Assembly: GCA_037179335.1 (NCBI GenBank)
Contig: JAKZHN010000008.1
Coordinates: 124,001 to 188,000 of the forward strand
Direction: 5' to 3'
Origin: Cyclaneusma minus
Taxonomy: Eukaryota; Ascomycota; Leotiomycetes; Marthamycetales; Marthamycetaceae
DNA length: 64,000 nt
The number at the start of each line of letters is the position of its first letter. Positions within the stretch are counted from its first letter, which is position 1. This document shows positions 23,696-35,803 of this stretch, in pieces. Under the pieces are notes generated by a model. The model was not told where the DNA came from. It saw only the letters and a program-made list of their open reading frames with translations, and did not search any database. The translations under genes and the position numbers were made by a program.

Positions 23696-24383
23696 CTTGA
23701 CGATTGGTATGGATCTGAGGATTGAGATTCAAGAAGACTGCGAGGATGGCCCAATAGAGATTTGAAGTCGGCGAGCTCGAGGACTTCTTCAGTTTTGATT
23801 GAGAGTTGCAGTCGGCTGAACCGGGAGCTTGAATGACTCCAGTTCAAGAGACTGGAGCGATCTCGGACCGAGGGGAGTCCGTGCATTTTGTGGGGTAAAG
23901 CACGCTTGGCATTTTACGTAGATCAGATTAACGGTGTGCAGGGGGTTTATTAACAGGCCACATAATCCCCAAGTACCTATGGAATACGTTAAAATATATT
24001 TATACACACAGAAAATACAGAATTGAGTAGCTCGGGCTACCTAAATCAAGAACCGTAAGAAGTTGAATGTAACCCCTAGGCGGTTGTTCTACGAATAAAA
24101 GCTTTCAAGCTTCCTAAATTTAACTTCACTTCATGCCGACTGATGCCGTGAACTCGAGAACCACGCGATCGTCGCCTTTGTACCTGACATCTTCGCCTTG
24201 TGGTACGATCTATTTCCGTCGCATCTCAACCCGTTCGCAAATATCGCGGCTCTCGTGCTACCCAATGCTTAATATTGGAAACCAGAGAATGCGAATATAA
24301 ACCACCATCCGCGAGTTGGCCACCAGCGAATCTCGTTCCGCCCCTTCCGAGTCCATCATCAAATCCCAAAACCACCATCAAAG
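23696..24383. other. Divergent intergenic region between aminotransferase and Erv2-like gene
   Basis: It serves as promoter space for both genes. A CTCGGACCGAG palindrome lies at about 23866-23876. An AT-rich stretch at about 23980-24120 is visible. No further gene seen. Confidence 0.5.
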
Positions 24384-25036
24384 ATGGCCCGCCGCCAGCA
24401 CATCACGCTCATCGCACTCATCGTCTTCTCCTTCGTCATCGGCATCACCTTCGTCTCCTTCTTCCGCAACGCAGCCGCCGGCACCCGCGATCCCCTTTAC
24501 AACCAAGTCCCAGCCTTTCCCATCTCGCCCGACACCAATGTTCTCCACGGCGAAGCAACAGCGCCAAAGCTAGAGAATGCGACACTCAAGTAAGAACCCC
24601 TCGTCCGACCCAGAAAATTTCGTGTCACTAACAATTACTCAACAGAGCAGAGCTAGGTAACGCAGCCTGGAAAGTGTTGCACACAACCATGGCCAAATTC
24701 CCCGACAAGCCCACGCCCGAAGACTCCGACGCCCTGAAATCGTATATCTACCTCTTTGCGCGTCTATACCCTTGTGGCGACTGTGCAAGACATTTTCAGG
24801 AAATCTTATCGAAGTTTCCGCCGCAGGTGGCGACAAGGAGTACGGCGGCGGCGTGGGCGTGTCATGTGCATAATGAGGTGAATAAGAGTTTGAAGAAGGA
24901 ACTTTTTGATTGCAGTAAGATTGGGGATTTCTATGATTGTGGGTGTGCCGATGACGAGGAGGAGGGGAAGAAGAAGGTGGAGAGTTTTACGCCGTTGGAG
25001 TTGGAGAAGGACGAGAGCTTGACGAGAGGGGGTTGA
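24384..25036 (+). CDS. ERV2: Erv2-like FAD-linked sulfhydryl oxidase of the secretory pathway
   Basis: It passes electrons from substrate thiols to oxygen and so forms disulfides in the ER. 198 aa; exons 24384-24589 and 24646-25036, the intron having donor GTAAGA and a CACTAAC branch. An N-terminal signal anchor (residues about 6-27, ITLIALIVFSFVIGITFVSFF) is followed by the Erv/ALR domain: LGNAAWKVLHTTMAKFP, YLFARLYPCGDC with the redox CxxC at about 112-115, and AWACHVHNEVNKSLKK for FAD binding. The tail carries a CGC motif (YDCGCAD) like the shuttle cysteines of yeast Erv2, which separates it from mitochondrial Erv1. Confidence 0.93.
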
Positions 25037-25604
25037 GTGGATGAGCTGGCTATGGAGGCTGTCGAGATTGTAAAATGATGCTAAGAGGGCTTCGCATATT
25101 GAGCAAGGCGTTTGGGGTTTGATATTGGGTGGAAGGATTCCCCTAAATTGCACTTCTCGGAGTCGGAGATGGATTTCGTGGAGCTTCTGTTCTTTGCGAA
25201 CGTAAATCCCACATTTGGAATTTGAATCTCAAGGACAATATTTGTTCTCATAGTAATCCCCTGAACTCAAATTCCAGCTATATTTCTCAAAATCGCTAAG
25301 GCATGTCGAATTCGACATACAATACCCCCGATTTCGGGCCATTTTAGCGACAAGGCTGCGGCTACGTCAGCCTTTGCGGCTATCTTAACCGCGCCACAAT
25401 CCTTGTCGCACCAGCCTAAGCGCCATCGCCGACTGGATTCGCGTCTACCAGCTGCCTGAGCTTCACCATAGCTCCAGATCCCAAGCAACCAAGCACCTCT
25501 CTCGCCATCCGCCGCCAACGAACGATTCCTCCTCCCCACCAGTTTTGCGCCATAACCCAAATCTCCGATAACCGACCATCTACAACACCACCAAGCAGGT
25601 CATC
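25037..25604. other. Intergenic region upstream of proteasome beta-1
   Basis: It holds the 3' flank of the sulfhydryl oxidase gene and the promoter of the proteasome gene. A repeated GCGGCTA-type element near 25360-25390 is visible. No gene seen. Confidence 0.5.
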
Positions 25605-26668
25605 ATGGAGTTCGGCATGGACTTCCCGAGAACCGGAATGCTGAATGAGGGTAGAACAGCCCAGCTCGCGATTCCTACCAAGGCTTCAGAATGCTAATGA
25701 TTGGTGTGGTAGATGGCATTCATATCGATATGGACCACCTGAAGAAGGGCGAGGTGAAGTGAGTTGGCTTGTCTGCTCCAGCTGGCGATCAATGCTAACC
25801 TTCTGCGACAGCCTAGGAACGTCGATGTAAGCTCATCCGAAGCGTGGACCTCGGTTTCTTTGCACATCGGTAGAGAGACATGGCAAGAAATTATGCTAAG
25901 CTTTACACAGTATGGCTGTGAACTTCAAAGACGGAGTCATCCTAGGTACGCCGCTCGACCTCTGCGCTCTACCATTCGAATTGCTGCTAACATTCTCTAC
26001 TCAGGTGCTGACAGCAGAACCACAACCGGCGCATACATCGCCAACCGCGTCACCGACAAGCTCACACAGATCCACGACACCATATGGTGCTGCCGCTCTG
26101 GCTCAGCCGCCGACACACAAGCCGTTGCCGACATTGTGTCTTACAACTTGGGCATGTACGGTGTCATGAATGGTGTGCAGCCTACTACGCAGACGGCTGC
26201 TGCCATGTTCCAGGAGCTGTGTTATGAGAATAAGGACCGTTTGAGGTACGGCTTTGAATTCCTCTTCCAATTCAAGCCCATCATTATGGCTACCTCGCAT
26301 ATACTGGTTCTCGTTCTGAATACTGACGGAAACAAAACAGCGCCGGACTAATCATCGCCGGCTACGACTCCTTCAACGGCGGCTCTGTCTACTCGATTCC
26401 CCTCGGCGGCTCCCTCCACAGACAAGCATATGCCATCGGCGGTTCCGGCTCAACGTACATTTACGGTTACTGTGACGCAAATTGGCGCGAAAACATGGAG
26501 GAGAAAGATGCAGTCAACTTTGTGAAAGGAGCGCTGCAAGAGGCGATCAAGTGGGATGGCAGCTCGGGAGGTGTGATCAGAATGGTGGTTTTGACGAAGA
26601 AGGGTGCTGTGAGGCATCTGTACTTGCCTGATAATGGATACACAGGGCCGGGCGTGCAGAACAAATAG
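25605..26668 (+). CDS. PRE3: 20S proteasome catalytic subunit beta-1 (PRE3/PSMB6 type)
   Basis: The caspase-like active subunit of the 20S core. 236 aa from six exons: 25605-25650, 25713-25758, 25812-25826, 25911-25945, 26005-26245 and 26341-26668. Exon 3 is only 15 nt (part of NLGTSI). Joined, the sequence reads GEVNLGTSIMAVNFKDGV; the catalytic Thr is exposed by cleavage at the Gly-Thr bond. ADSRTTTGAYIANRVTDK, TIWCCRSGSAADTQA and IGGSGSTYIYGYCD are family hallmarks that fit beta-1 better than the other beta subunits. The first donor is GTAGAA, slightly unusual but in phase. Promoter signals were not resolved. Confidence 0.94.
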
Positions 26669-28206
26669 GGGGTGAGCATGAGAAGGGCGAGGTGAGGGGC
26701 GCTGAACATCGAAACGAAACATCTGATGGAGGGGCATGGAGAAGTACCATAGAATGCGGCATGATGCTGAAATGCTCAAATGCCAAACGCCCCCAATCGT
26801 GGCTTTTTCACCATTCATCCCGCTTTCTTGCGTCACGGTGGGATAATCTGTTGGTGACAATCCCGCGATTCGTGAAGCGGTGAGACAGTGTGTGTGGCGG
26901 TTCTGGTGTTTCAGTTGAGCTCAGCGGCTCAGCCCCCCTATCGTCTCTCAACGATGAGATAGGGATTGTTGAAATATGATTCGATGATTCGATGGGATTG
27001 ATAGACACTTGTCAGCGGCACGGCGCGGTCCTTGAAGAGTTCTGCAAGGAGGACCCGGCGGTGCGGGAGGATTTGATAGTGTACGGCAGAGCTGAGAAGC
27101 TAAGTTGTCGAGATGACGATGATTCTGCAGTGTAGAAAGTGAAAGGCGAATTAGGTTCGAGGGTCGAGGGTTTTGTGGTACAACAGACTTGTAGGTTAAG
27201 GTAAGTAGTTATGAGGTAGGTGCTGTACATAGATTCTGGAATATACATGTACTCGAGTCCTATCCGGTTCTTGGCAGGCAAATGTGATAGAAATATGGGG
27301 AGTAGGATGGGGGTTTCATGTTAGCCTCTCCAGCTGGTGGGATGATGGATCAACTTCAATGGTTGGACTGGTTTGAATGGGGAGAAAGTCCCTTTTCTAC
27401 TAGTAGTCCACGTTGTACACAGCCTTTCAATCCCAACATTAACAAGATATAAAAGCGGCTATTCATAGCATCTTACATCGGATATACGGCGCACGTGTGG
27501 TCGGGGAATGCCTTGCGTGCATCCCGAGCGCGATTAAAGTGGACTCTTGATCACGTTGCTTAGAATTGGATGGTGGCTCGCTGGGCATGAATCGAGTCGC
27601 AAGAGGGAGAGAGGGGCAAAATATCCGTAATATTCCATGCCCACGGAACGGGAACGCTGGCTGGTCGACTGTCTCTCTCTCCCTCTGTGGCTGTCTCGAA
27701 ATAACAGTCCGTCAACAAAGTCGACTTGACCTACTCAGCGCATCAACTGTCATCTGCAGACTGCACAGCTCACGACTCTGCACGGCTCTCTCCCCAGTCG
27801 GACGTCGGAAATCCCTCACACCTAATACCACCTCTCGTCGCAGCCACATAGTTACTTTCCACAGATTCCCCCTCGGCGTTGTCGTGTTCCATTCTCTCCG
27901 TCGTTGTTTTTCCAGCGCTGTCACCATCTCCAGGCCCGGGCGTTTACAGGACTGTTGTTGTTGGTTTCCTTCTCGCCTTCTCCGACGTTCAAACACTCTT
28001 GACGCGCCTCTCCCGCGCGCTGACGAACGCCCGCGAGACCCTGAATTTGTGACGTCGAGCCTGCCCCAAGACTGGACTTCAACAGCTCCAAACCCCCACG
28101 ACCAATACCCTTTACTCAACATTGAAGCTGCCGAGGACTATGTCTGCCGTCGCACTCTCTTGAGCTCCGACTGACCCAGCTACAGCTTGCGCCAGGAATG
28201 CTGCAG
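26669..28206. other. Intergenic region and 5' leader of the cyclin gene
   Basis: No independent gene supported. A 202-codon frame at 27566-28174 has leader-like CT-rich composition and no known domain, so I read it as part of the cyclin 5' leader or promoter. Confidence 0.45.
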
Positions 28207-28608
28207 GTGAGCCTACTTCCACTTTTGAATCTTCATGCGCTGGTCGCCCAGCCTTTGCGATCGCATTTGCCATGATCTTTCCACCCTCCCAGTTCTCCCA
28301 CCCGCGCCGACGATCGCCTGCACCCAGCGCCTCCCAAGCCTGGCATGATTACGACTCTGCGCAAGTGCCGAACATGCCGTATGGGTCGCGATCAGCCAAA
28401 TGACGTGGGGAGCCTGTCGAAAACTCCACTCTGCCCCCAATTTTGGTCCTCTGGCTGTGTCAATGGCGCAGGGTCTCCCAAGAACGAACGACCCCGTCCA
28501 ACATGAGGGTCTACTCAAGAGAGCCTGGAACATTCTGCTCTGCCGCCACTGCCGCTCCGCATCAATCTGTTCTGAAGATACACTGAACTAACGCCTGGCT
28601 ATCTATAG
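28207..28608 (+). other. Probable 5' leader intron of the cyclin gene (402 nt)
   Basis: CTGCAG precedes donor GTGAGC at 28207; GAACTAACG and CTATCTATAG end it at 28608, 35 bases before the cyclin ATG. At 402 nt it is several times longer than the coding introns here. No snoRNA boxes were found inside. Confidence 0.5.
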
Positions 28609-28643
28609 ATTCTGCTTGCAGCTACACGCGCAATACGCTTCAC

Positions 28644-30172
28644 ATGGCGGCTGTAGTGGGCGAATTCGTCTCGCATCCTGGGGGATTCGCGACCATGCGA
28701 GTTGCACCTGCTGAGCACCGGCATGCGCCCGACGAATCGAGCCCGGTTGAATCAACCTACAGACGACAGTCAACCTCGAGACACCCTCCTCCCAGCCCTT
28801 ACACCCAGCCTACCAAAGTATCTGATGATGTAGACTCTTCTAATACCACATCGTTCAACTCGAATCGCGGATCGTGAGTCTGCCACAGCTCTACCAAGGC
28901 TTATACCCCAGCTTCTCAAGGTCCCTCGACCTTTAGGTATGATGCTAATATGAACTCTACCCAGACAAGCTTCTGCACCCCAGCAGAGCACTCCCGCTTT
29001 AACACAAACCGAGCCCGAATCCGCAGTCCCAACTGGTAACCCTCCCCAAGCCAGATCGTCTGCCCCCACTCCCTCTCCCTCCGATGGTCGCGGAGCCTAT
29101 TCATCGCCCCCCTCCACCTCCCACACTCCCGTGCCACGAACCTCCTGGTCCCACGACGACGTATCCCATCATGGCCGCGAAACTATCAAAGTGCGCGACC
29201 TAGCACACATCCAAAGCTTCGCCAACGAGGACTTTTTAACCTCCCGCCACGACCACGGCCGTCGCGGAACCGAAGGCGAAGTGCCCTTGAAATACGAAAT
29301 CAGCTCCATGCCCATCACCGACATAATCGAGATGGTAGCTGGCCTGCTAACCAAAATCACCACCACCAACGACCGCCAGCACGAGACTCTCCACCGACCA
29401 GGCCAGCAAGGAGTAACCGAAGGCACCACAAACGTCTCCGGAATGACAAGCAGTGTTCTCGCTTTCCACGGCAAGAACGTCCCCTCCATCACAATCCTCA
29501 GCTACCTGAGTCGCATACACAAATACTGTCCCACAACTTACGAAGTTTTCTTGAGTCTGCTGGTGTATTTTGACAGGATGACGGAGAGGGTGAATGCGGC
29601 GCCTACGCAGTACATGAGACGCCAGTCTGTGGATGTGTATCAGGCTGTCGGCGATGAGTCGAGCAGTGTGCCTAGCACGCCTACGAGTGCGCGCGCGCGG
29701 AGTGTGAAGGGTGAGGATTCGCAGCCGGGCCAAGGCCCCAACGAGGCGATTCCGTTCAACCTTTCGCACTTTTTTGTGGTTGACAGCTTCAATATCCATC
29801 GACTTGTGATTGCGGGTGTGACCTGTGCCAGCAAGTTCTTCTCGGATGTTTTCTACACCAATTCTAGATATGCCAAAGTGAGTTCCGTTTTGGACTTCCC
29901 TCAAGAACCTTAGATTATGGAGATAAGAAGGGAAAGCAAATACTGACGTAGTGTGTGCGAATTAGGTTGGTGGACTGCCCCTGAACGAACTCAATCATCT
30001 CGAGCTGCAGTTCCTGCTGCTCAATGATTTCAGATTAAGCGTGCCGGTCGAGGAACTCGAGGCTTATGGCACGATGCTGGTGGAGTTTTACGCGAGAGAG
30101 GTGATTGCGCAGCGTCAGGCGGAGGGCAATGATAGCGATACTGCTATGGGCGATGCTTCGTCGCCATCTTAG
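28644..30172 (+). CDS. PHO80-like cyclin (CDK regulatory subunit)
   Basis: A member of the Pcl/Pho80 cyclin family, which activates Pho85-type kinases in phosphate and nutrient signalling. Exons are 28644-28873, 28965-29877 and 29966-30172, all GT-AG, giving about 449 aa. The first about 170 residues are Ser/Pro/Thr-rich and disordered. The cyclin region follows: ITDIIEMVAGLLTKI, FHGKNVPSITILSYLSRIHKYCP, then FFVVDSFNIHRLVIAGVTCASKFFSD and YAKVGGLPLNELNHLELQFL, which are characteristic. A Ser/Thr-rich insert of about 60 residues separates the two halves of the cyclin box. The C-terminus is short and acidic. Confidence 0.9.
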
Positions 30173-31394
30173 GTTCTTCTGTCGAGAGCCTTGTGTTGCG
30201 TCAATCCCATTGTGTGAGGATTTTGCAAACTGTGAGTATCAAGAGGAAGACAGGAATACCTGTAGGAATGGCGAATGGACGTGCTTTTTTCTGCGGAATT
30301 TGGCCTGTGGTTTCGCAGGATGGGCAGCAAAGCACGCGAAACAAGCGATTGTTGGGCTTCTTTCTTGCGACTCCTGTTTTGTCCTCGCGGTTGCTGCACG
30401 GGGATGGTGTTTAGATAGAATGGGATGAACATGGGGCGTTTTGTGCTGATGAGTACTGAATGGGAGGAGAGGAGAATTAATGAATGAATCATTGAGATGC
30501 TGGGATACCGGCGTCTTTTTTTCAAAATACTGTTTTGATGGATGCCGGTGATGGTTTGTGAGTAGTGCTCGAGGAAGATGAATACTTGGTATGATTGAAT
30601 GAATGAAATCGACTCGTCTCGCAGATCTCTATGGTAATTCTGATTCCTGAAACCCAATCTTCAGAATCAAGATATTGTACATGTTACTACTGACGAATTG
30701 TAGAAATTTAGGACTTCTGAGAATTATCAGGGTTATTTCCAAGTTATAGTCTGTCAAAGTCATCGAAAGCAACCAAGTGGTGAATCATGAGGCGTCGTTC
30801 GTCAACAGCAGTGGGATGAAACAATAACAAATTGACACCATTAACATTGAACAAGCTCCCTGGTTCATAGTAATCAAGCAACCAAGAAATCATGGTATAG
30901 GTAAATGCAGATCTTCCCAATCCCTGGATTTCGGTACATGCAAACCCACGCGTCCCAAGGGAGCACACCATCAGCTTAGCTAACAGCCGAGCCTGTTTCA
31001 GCTCTCCCGACGACTGGACCTCAAACCTCACCTCGGACATTGAAGTAGGTATCACAAGTCCATCAAATAATCAACTATTTCGCAAAGTCTCCTGCATGCT
31101 TCCAAGGAAGCAAACGAACGGGTGAATTTCAATTAAAAGCATACCTAACTATTTGTGGACTGTGGTCGGTCTCAGGTATATATCGGGAATCACTTACCCT
31201 ACTACTACTACATGTACTTCGGATCTTTTCTAGCATAGCAGCTGACCTTCACCAAGGTAAAATTCTCATACTTCTTGCTGGATTAAGAAAGTTGGAATGA
31301 GAAAGTTCGCAAAAACTTGATTCTTCGAATACCTATCAAGCCATCTAGCAACGCTCACCCTCTCCCCCAACATTTCCCGCCACGTCTCAGGAAG
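30173..31394. other. Intergenic region upstream of the GH79 gene
   Basis: No gene supported. The cyclin 3' flank is followed by AT-rich sequence with scattered short frames, and the GH79 promoter lies at the right end. Confidence 0.5.
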
Positions 31395-33134
31395 ATGAAG
31401 CTCGCACAATCACTCCTCGGTCTCGTCGGCATCAGCAGACCTAGCATTTACAAACCACTGGATGGGAATGACGGCCCTCCAATTATTCTCAGCAGCACAG
31501 TCCCCGACGGTGCCAGCAAGCCGGTCTCCCCAGCATTCATCAGCTACGCAATCGAGCTATCCCATTTCCCCGACCTCGCCGGAAACCTCTCCCACCCCAA
31601 CACATTCACCGCCAATCTGTTGAACAATCTGGGAAATATCACGGGTACGAAACCTTATGTTCGCGTGGGGGGCAATACTGGCGACTATGCAATCTTCAAC
31701 GCCTCCCTCGAAACAGCTACGGAGATTTCATTCGATTATAATCGCACGATTCATTTTCCGAATCGCGTCCAGCTGGGCAAGAGTTTCTTTGAGAGTTATA
31801 TGACTTGGCCTGGTGTGAAGTTTATTCACCAATTCAACTTTGCTTACAGCACTTCTCGATCCCAAATGCTCGAGAGTGTTCAATGGGCTTGTAAAGCATT
31901 AAGCGGAAGTGGGGATGATGGTGATGAAAGGGGGGAGTTGTTGGCGTGGGAGTTGGGAAATGAACCGGATTTGTATGCTACTGAGATGCAAGAATGGGTG
32001 AGAGATGAGAAGTGGAAGAGCGAGGACTATGCTAGGGAATGGATAGCTGGTGTGAGGGAGATTAAAGAGGTTATGAGAGAGGAGTGTCCGCAGATGGTGG
32101 GAGAGGAGAAGTGGAAGTGGTGGGGACTTAGTATGTTTGATACGGGGGGGTTGGGGAGGTTGGATGCGGGGAGGATGTTGGATGAGGGCGTGATGGATGA
32201 GGGGGCGGTGGAACAGCTGGTTTTTCATAAGTATATGGGTGATGCTTGCTGTCCTTGGGACTCGAAGATTACTCTCGCCAATACGCTCCTCGACCATTCG
32301 CGCACCGTTCGTGGCTCGCAGCACCTGAGTAACAAAATCCACGAACTGCAGAAATACAACCTTCCCTTCGTAATCGGCGAGCTAGGCTCCACGGTAAACG
32401 ACAACGGCGTCGCCTACCTATCCAACGTCTTCGGCGCCGCGCTGTGGAATTTCGATTACGCACTTCACTGCGTTTCCATAAACGTATCGCGCATTCATTA
32501 CCAGCAAGGACAGTTCTTTAGATATGGAAGTTTTCAGGCGAGTCCGACTTTCGAGAATGAGGTGGGGGTGAAGGCGCCGTATTATGGAGATGTGGCGGCT
32601 AGTTGGATGTTGAGGGATACGAGGGAGGGTGATGAGGAGGTTAGGGTGAAAGAGGTGGAATTGGAGGGGATTAATGAGAGTGCTTATGTGGCGTATGTGG
32701 GTGGGAGGTTGAAGAGGGTTGCTGTGATCAATTTGAGGGAGTGGAATGGGACGAGTTTGGTGGATAAGGGGTTTGAGGGATATGGTGGTTTGGGTGGTGA
32801 TGTGGGTGGTGATTTGGAGGAGGGGAGGTTGGAGTTGAGATCTTTGGTGGTGAGCGAGACGCAGAGGGCGCCTGCGGAGCGGCCGACGACGATATATTCA
32901 TTTGAGGTCGATGGTCTTGATGGGACGGAGTTTGTGGTAAGGAGGTTAAGTGCGAATGGGAGTGATGCTTTGAGTGGGATTAATTGGGATGGGTGGAGCT
33001 ATGAATGGCCTTTGGACGATGGGAAACCAGTGAGGCTGGATAATGTGACGGTGGGAGAGACTGTGACTGTTAGTGATGGACGACTTGCTGTGGGCGTGGA
33101 GTGGAGTGGAGCGGTTATCCTGGAGGTTGTTTGA
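31395..33134 (+). CDS. GH79-family glycosidase (beta-glucuronidase/heparanase-like)
   Basis: A single-exon gene of 579 aa. I start at the ATG at 31395 (MKLAQSLLGLVG, signal-peptide-like) rather than the in-frame ATG at 31317. Family landmarks are PVSPAFISYAIELSHFPD at the start, YVRVGGNTGDYAIF, and WELGNEPDLY with the acid/base Glu. FVIGELGSTVNDNGVAYLSN carries the probable nucleophile Glu. A C-terminal beta domain with KRVAVINLREWNGTS and the TVGETVTVSDG region matches the GH79 C-terminal type. Fungal members remove glucuronic acid from arabinogalactan or related glycans; the substrate here is inferred. Probably secreted. Several N-glycosylation sequons are present (NISF-like, NRTI, NVSR). 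Confidence 0.88.
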   Translation: MKLAQSLLGLVGISRPSIYKPLDGNDGPPIILSSTVPDGASKPVSPAFISYAIELSHFPDLAGNLSHPNTFTANLLNNLGNITGTKPYVRVGGNTGDYAIFNASLETATEISFDYNRTIHFPNRVQLGKSFFESYMTWPGVKFIHQFNFAYSTSRSQMLESVQWACKALSGSGDDGDERGELLAWELGNEPDLYATEMQEWVRDEKWKSEDYAREWIAGVREIKEVMREECPQMVGEEKWKWWGLSMFDTGGLGRLDAGRMLDEGVMDEGAVEQLVFHKYMGDACCPWDSKITLANTLLDHSRTVRGSQHLSNKIHELQKYNLPFVIGELGSTVNDNGVAYLSNVFGAALWNFDYALHCVSINVSRIHYQQGQFFRYGSFQASPTFENEVGVKAPYYGDVAASWMLRDTREGDEEVRVKEVELEGINESAYVAYVGGRLKRVAVINLREWNGTSLVDKGFEGYGGLGGDVGGDLEEGRLELRSLVVSETQRAPAERPTTIYSFEVDGLDGTEFVVRRLSANGSDALSGINWDGWSYEWPLDDGKPVRLDNVTVGETVTVSDGRLAVGVEWSGAVILEVV

Positions 33135-33623
33135 GAATCAGAGCTGGTGGCAGCGGAAGAAGAGCTGCACATGAAGCTTTCTGTGATAAATAGACTTCAT
33201 GCTACTGTATCCTTTACACCTTGAAGATTGATGATGACTGGTTTTCTAACTCTTAGCAAGAGTGAAGGACTTGAGGGCATTATTTAGAGAATGTCAATTC
33301 TCTGGAGCTGAAGTTCCGAGCCGATGGCAGTCCGTGGCTCACTCAGGCTCTGAGATGGAAGGAAGTCGCGCTGGACGTGGCTGCCAAAAGGAGAGGTCAC
33401 ATGAGCAGCTAGCCTGGATGTCTGCCTGCCACACAGCTCGAAGATCTTTCGCCTCGCCACCTCTCAATGTCCACTTCCCACTTCATTTTCTCCACCCCTC
33501 AAGGCCGCGAGCAGCTCGGAGCTCGCACTTCACCACGTGTCAATTGGCTTTTCTCCATCTTGTCCCGCAAGTCATTCTCTCCTCGTGCTTCACCGTCTCA
33601 TTCAAGATCTCCAAGCCTGCAAG
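33135..33623. other. Intergenic region upstream of BTB gene 1
   Basis: The GH79 3' flank and the CT-rich leader of the next gene (about 33460-33620). No gene seen. Confidence 0.5.
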
Positions 33624-35182
33624 ATGCCTGTGACTCCTGCGATGGCTCAGGTCAAGAGAGAAGCCGTGGAGGCGGATGACGAGGTCGTTGAGATCAAGGG
33701 GGAGGACTGGGAGGCTGATCTTGAAGAGGTGAAGGTCAAGATTGAGTATCAGCATGTCGAGCTTGACGAAGAGGCGAAGGTCAAGCTTGAAGATGTGAAG
33801 GTTAAGAAAGAAGACCGTGAAGAGAGAGCCGCCGAGCGAGCGCGTATCACGGAAGAAGCAGCGCAAGCTGAACGGGTGAACTCGCAGGCGCTGAACAATC
33901 CACCCACGAGGCCTCCAGTACCAGGTCGGGATTCCAGCTCCGCAGACGAACAATCCTCCCGGTCCTCTGCCGGCAGTTGGAATTTTACAGAACCTGATGG
34001 ATGTCTTTGCTGGCTTTAGATCCAGAGCATCAGGTGTGATCAAGCAGCCAGAGCAAGCTGAGCAGGCCAGTGCATCATTGTATGCAACCATCCCAGTCTT
34101 GACATCACACTCTGATGCTAAACATCTCACAGGGCGGGCACGAAGCGCAAAGAGCCGCCTACGGATGTCAACCCTCCAGCCAGGATCAATCCTGGAGCTA
34201 GGGTCAATCCTCCGGCCAGGCAGGTTCACATGTAAGCTTTGTCTTCTGTTTGCTGCATCTAGGATACACAGATAACTAACTAGTAGCTATGTATAGTGTC
34301 TCCACTCCGCCAGTAATTGTGACCCTCAGTACTCGCGGTCACCGGCAAAAGTTCCCTATTCACAAAGATGTCCTTTTTGCCAAAACAGGAGGATTCTTTT
34401 CACGCCTCTTCGCATCCGCCGAATCCAGAAATGAGCCCTATTATGTGCCAGTGGATACAGGCCGAGGACGCCAAGTTTTCTACTGGGGGTCTTGTAGGAT
34501 GGGGCAATACAGTATAGAACTTCGCTACCAGAATGCGGAAGCAATCGGACTGTTCGTCGACTACGCTAACAGTGGCAACCTCCCCGAGAAGCCCAGCCAC
34601 CAGCAATCCGGGCGGAGGCTCTTTATCCTCTCCAATCTATATACATTTGCTCAGTGGATGAGAGCTGAAGAGCTACAGAACCAAATCATAGACGATATGA
34701 TCGCTGCTTTGGGCCTCAACCAGATGCCACTACCGGAACCTAGTCACTTCGTCACCCTCATTCGGCTGACGTATCAGGACGAAGGACAACTGGGGGCCGG
34801 AGGAACGAACAAGCTCAAGCAGATGTGTCTTTTCTACACCATTGCGCACATTCATGGGCAACAACTCATGAAGAGCCATGCTAAACAAGGCTGGAACGGT
34901 TTGACAGCTGAAGCGGCTGCTGATTTGAGAGCGGAACTCGATACTTTTCATCCCCTGATTGCAGACTTGACGAGAGAACCTGCGATGTTCGACTTCGCAC
35001 GCGAACTCTTCGCTTCCATGGGTGATACAACGTCCATGGGTGATACAACGGGCATCCCGTACCGCTGTGCGAGACGATCCCCTTACTTCACCAAGCCCAC
35101 AACTTGGTTTGAACATCTGAATGTGGGCAGGCGTTGTCATTTCCACATCCATGTCAGGACTCCAGCTTGCAGAGGACGATAG
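33624..35182 (+). CDS. BTB/POZ-like protein with acidic lysine-rich N-terminus
   Basis: Proposed exons are 33624-33924, 33977-34079, 34133-34231 and 34297-35182; phases close exactly to 462 aa. The N-terminus is a charged repeat (EVVEIKGEDWEADLEEVKVK) likely to be helical. A Pro-rich segment (PPARINPGARVNPPARQ) precedes a BTB-like fold: VIVTLSTRGHRQKFPIHKDV, FFSRLFASA, EAIGLFVDYANSGNLPE. Such fungal BTB proteins may serve as adaptors, for example for cullin ligases, but no partner can be named. The first intron has a weak donor (GTCGGG) and no clear branch point, so that junction is the least certain. A duplicated SMGDTT lies near the C-terminus. Confidence 0.6.
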
Positions 35183-35803
35183 TGCTTGTTCGGTTGCAAA
35201 ACCTGCGTTCTTCTATCATACCATGCCGCAAAGCTTAATTGGCCAAGCTCTCATATCGGCCCCTTTCAGCATTATCAGTCTCGCTTCTACTTTGGTGTTT
35301 TCGTACACTACTTAGTAACAGTGTCTGTGCTTCTACATCCATCTAACCATGCTGCATTCTCAAACCACTTGGTAAATTCTCCGAATTCCATCCACCCATA
35401 TCACTTGACTCTCATCACTTCAACCTTGACAAGAATGCTGACTCGTTTCCAGACAGCCGTGTTGTTTTTCCGTTTCTTTTCGAAGGTCATCAAGAGTGTT
35501 GACGTACACATATCCAGAGTCGTGGAACATCAGAGCTTTGCTACTATACCTAGAAAGTAGAGAGCAATTTTGGTCCAGCCCAAGGTCCCAACTTTATAGT
35601 CCACAGTGAGACAAAAGTAGAAATATGACTACATGACCACAGCCCGAGGCCACCCACAAGGAGCGTTTTAGGTCTCCGTATCCAGCGAAACAAACTTTAT
35701 GGTATCGATCCTCGCCAGTGGACTCCTGCATCAACTCTGAGCAGAGACAGGTACGGTGTGAGGGAAAAAGTCTGAATAGGTACGGTTTACGGTCTCCGGA
35801 TGA
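35183..35803. other. Intergenic region right of BTB gene 1
   Basis: No gene supported. A 34-base element of the form 'ctcctgcatcaactctgagcag' near 35727 recurs near 36169 and, diverged, near 36081. Confidence 0.4.

Noticed and set aside
27566..28174. 202-codon plus-strand frame before the cyclin gene
   Set aside because: No domain, CT-rich leader-like composition, and followed by a probable leader intron of the cyclin transcript.
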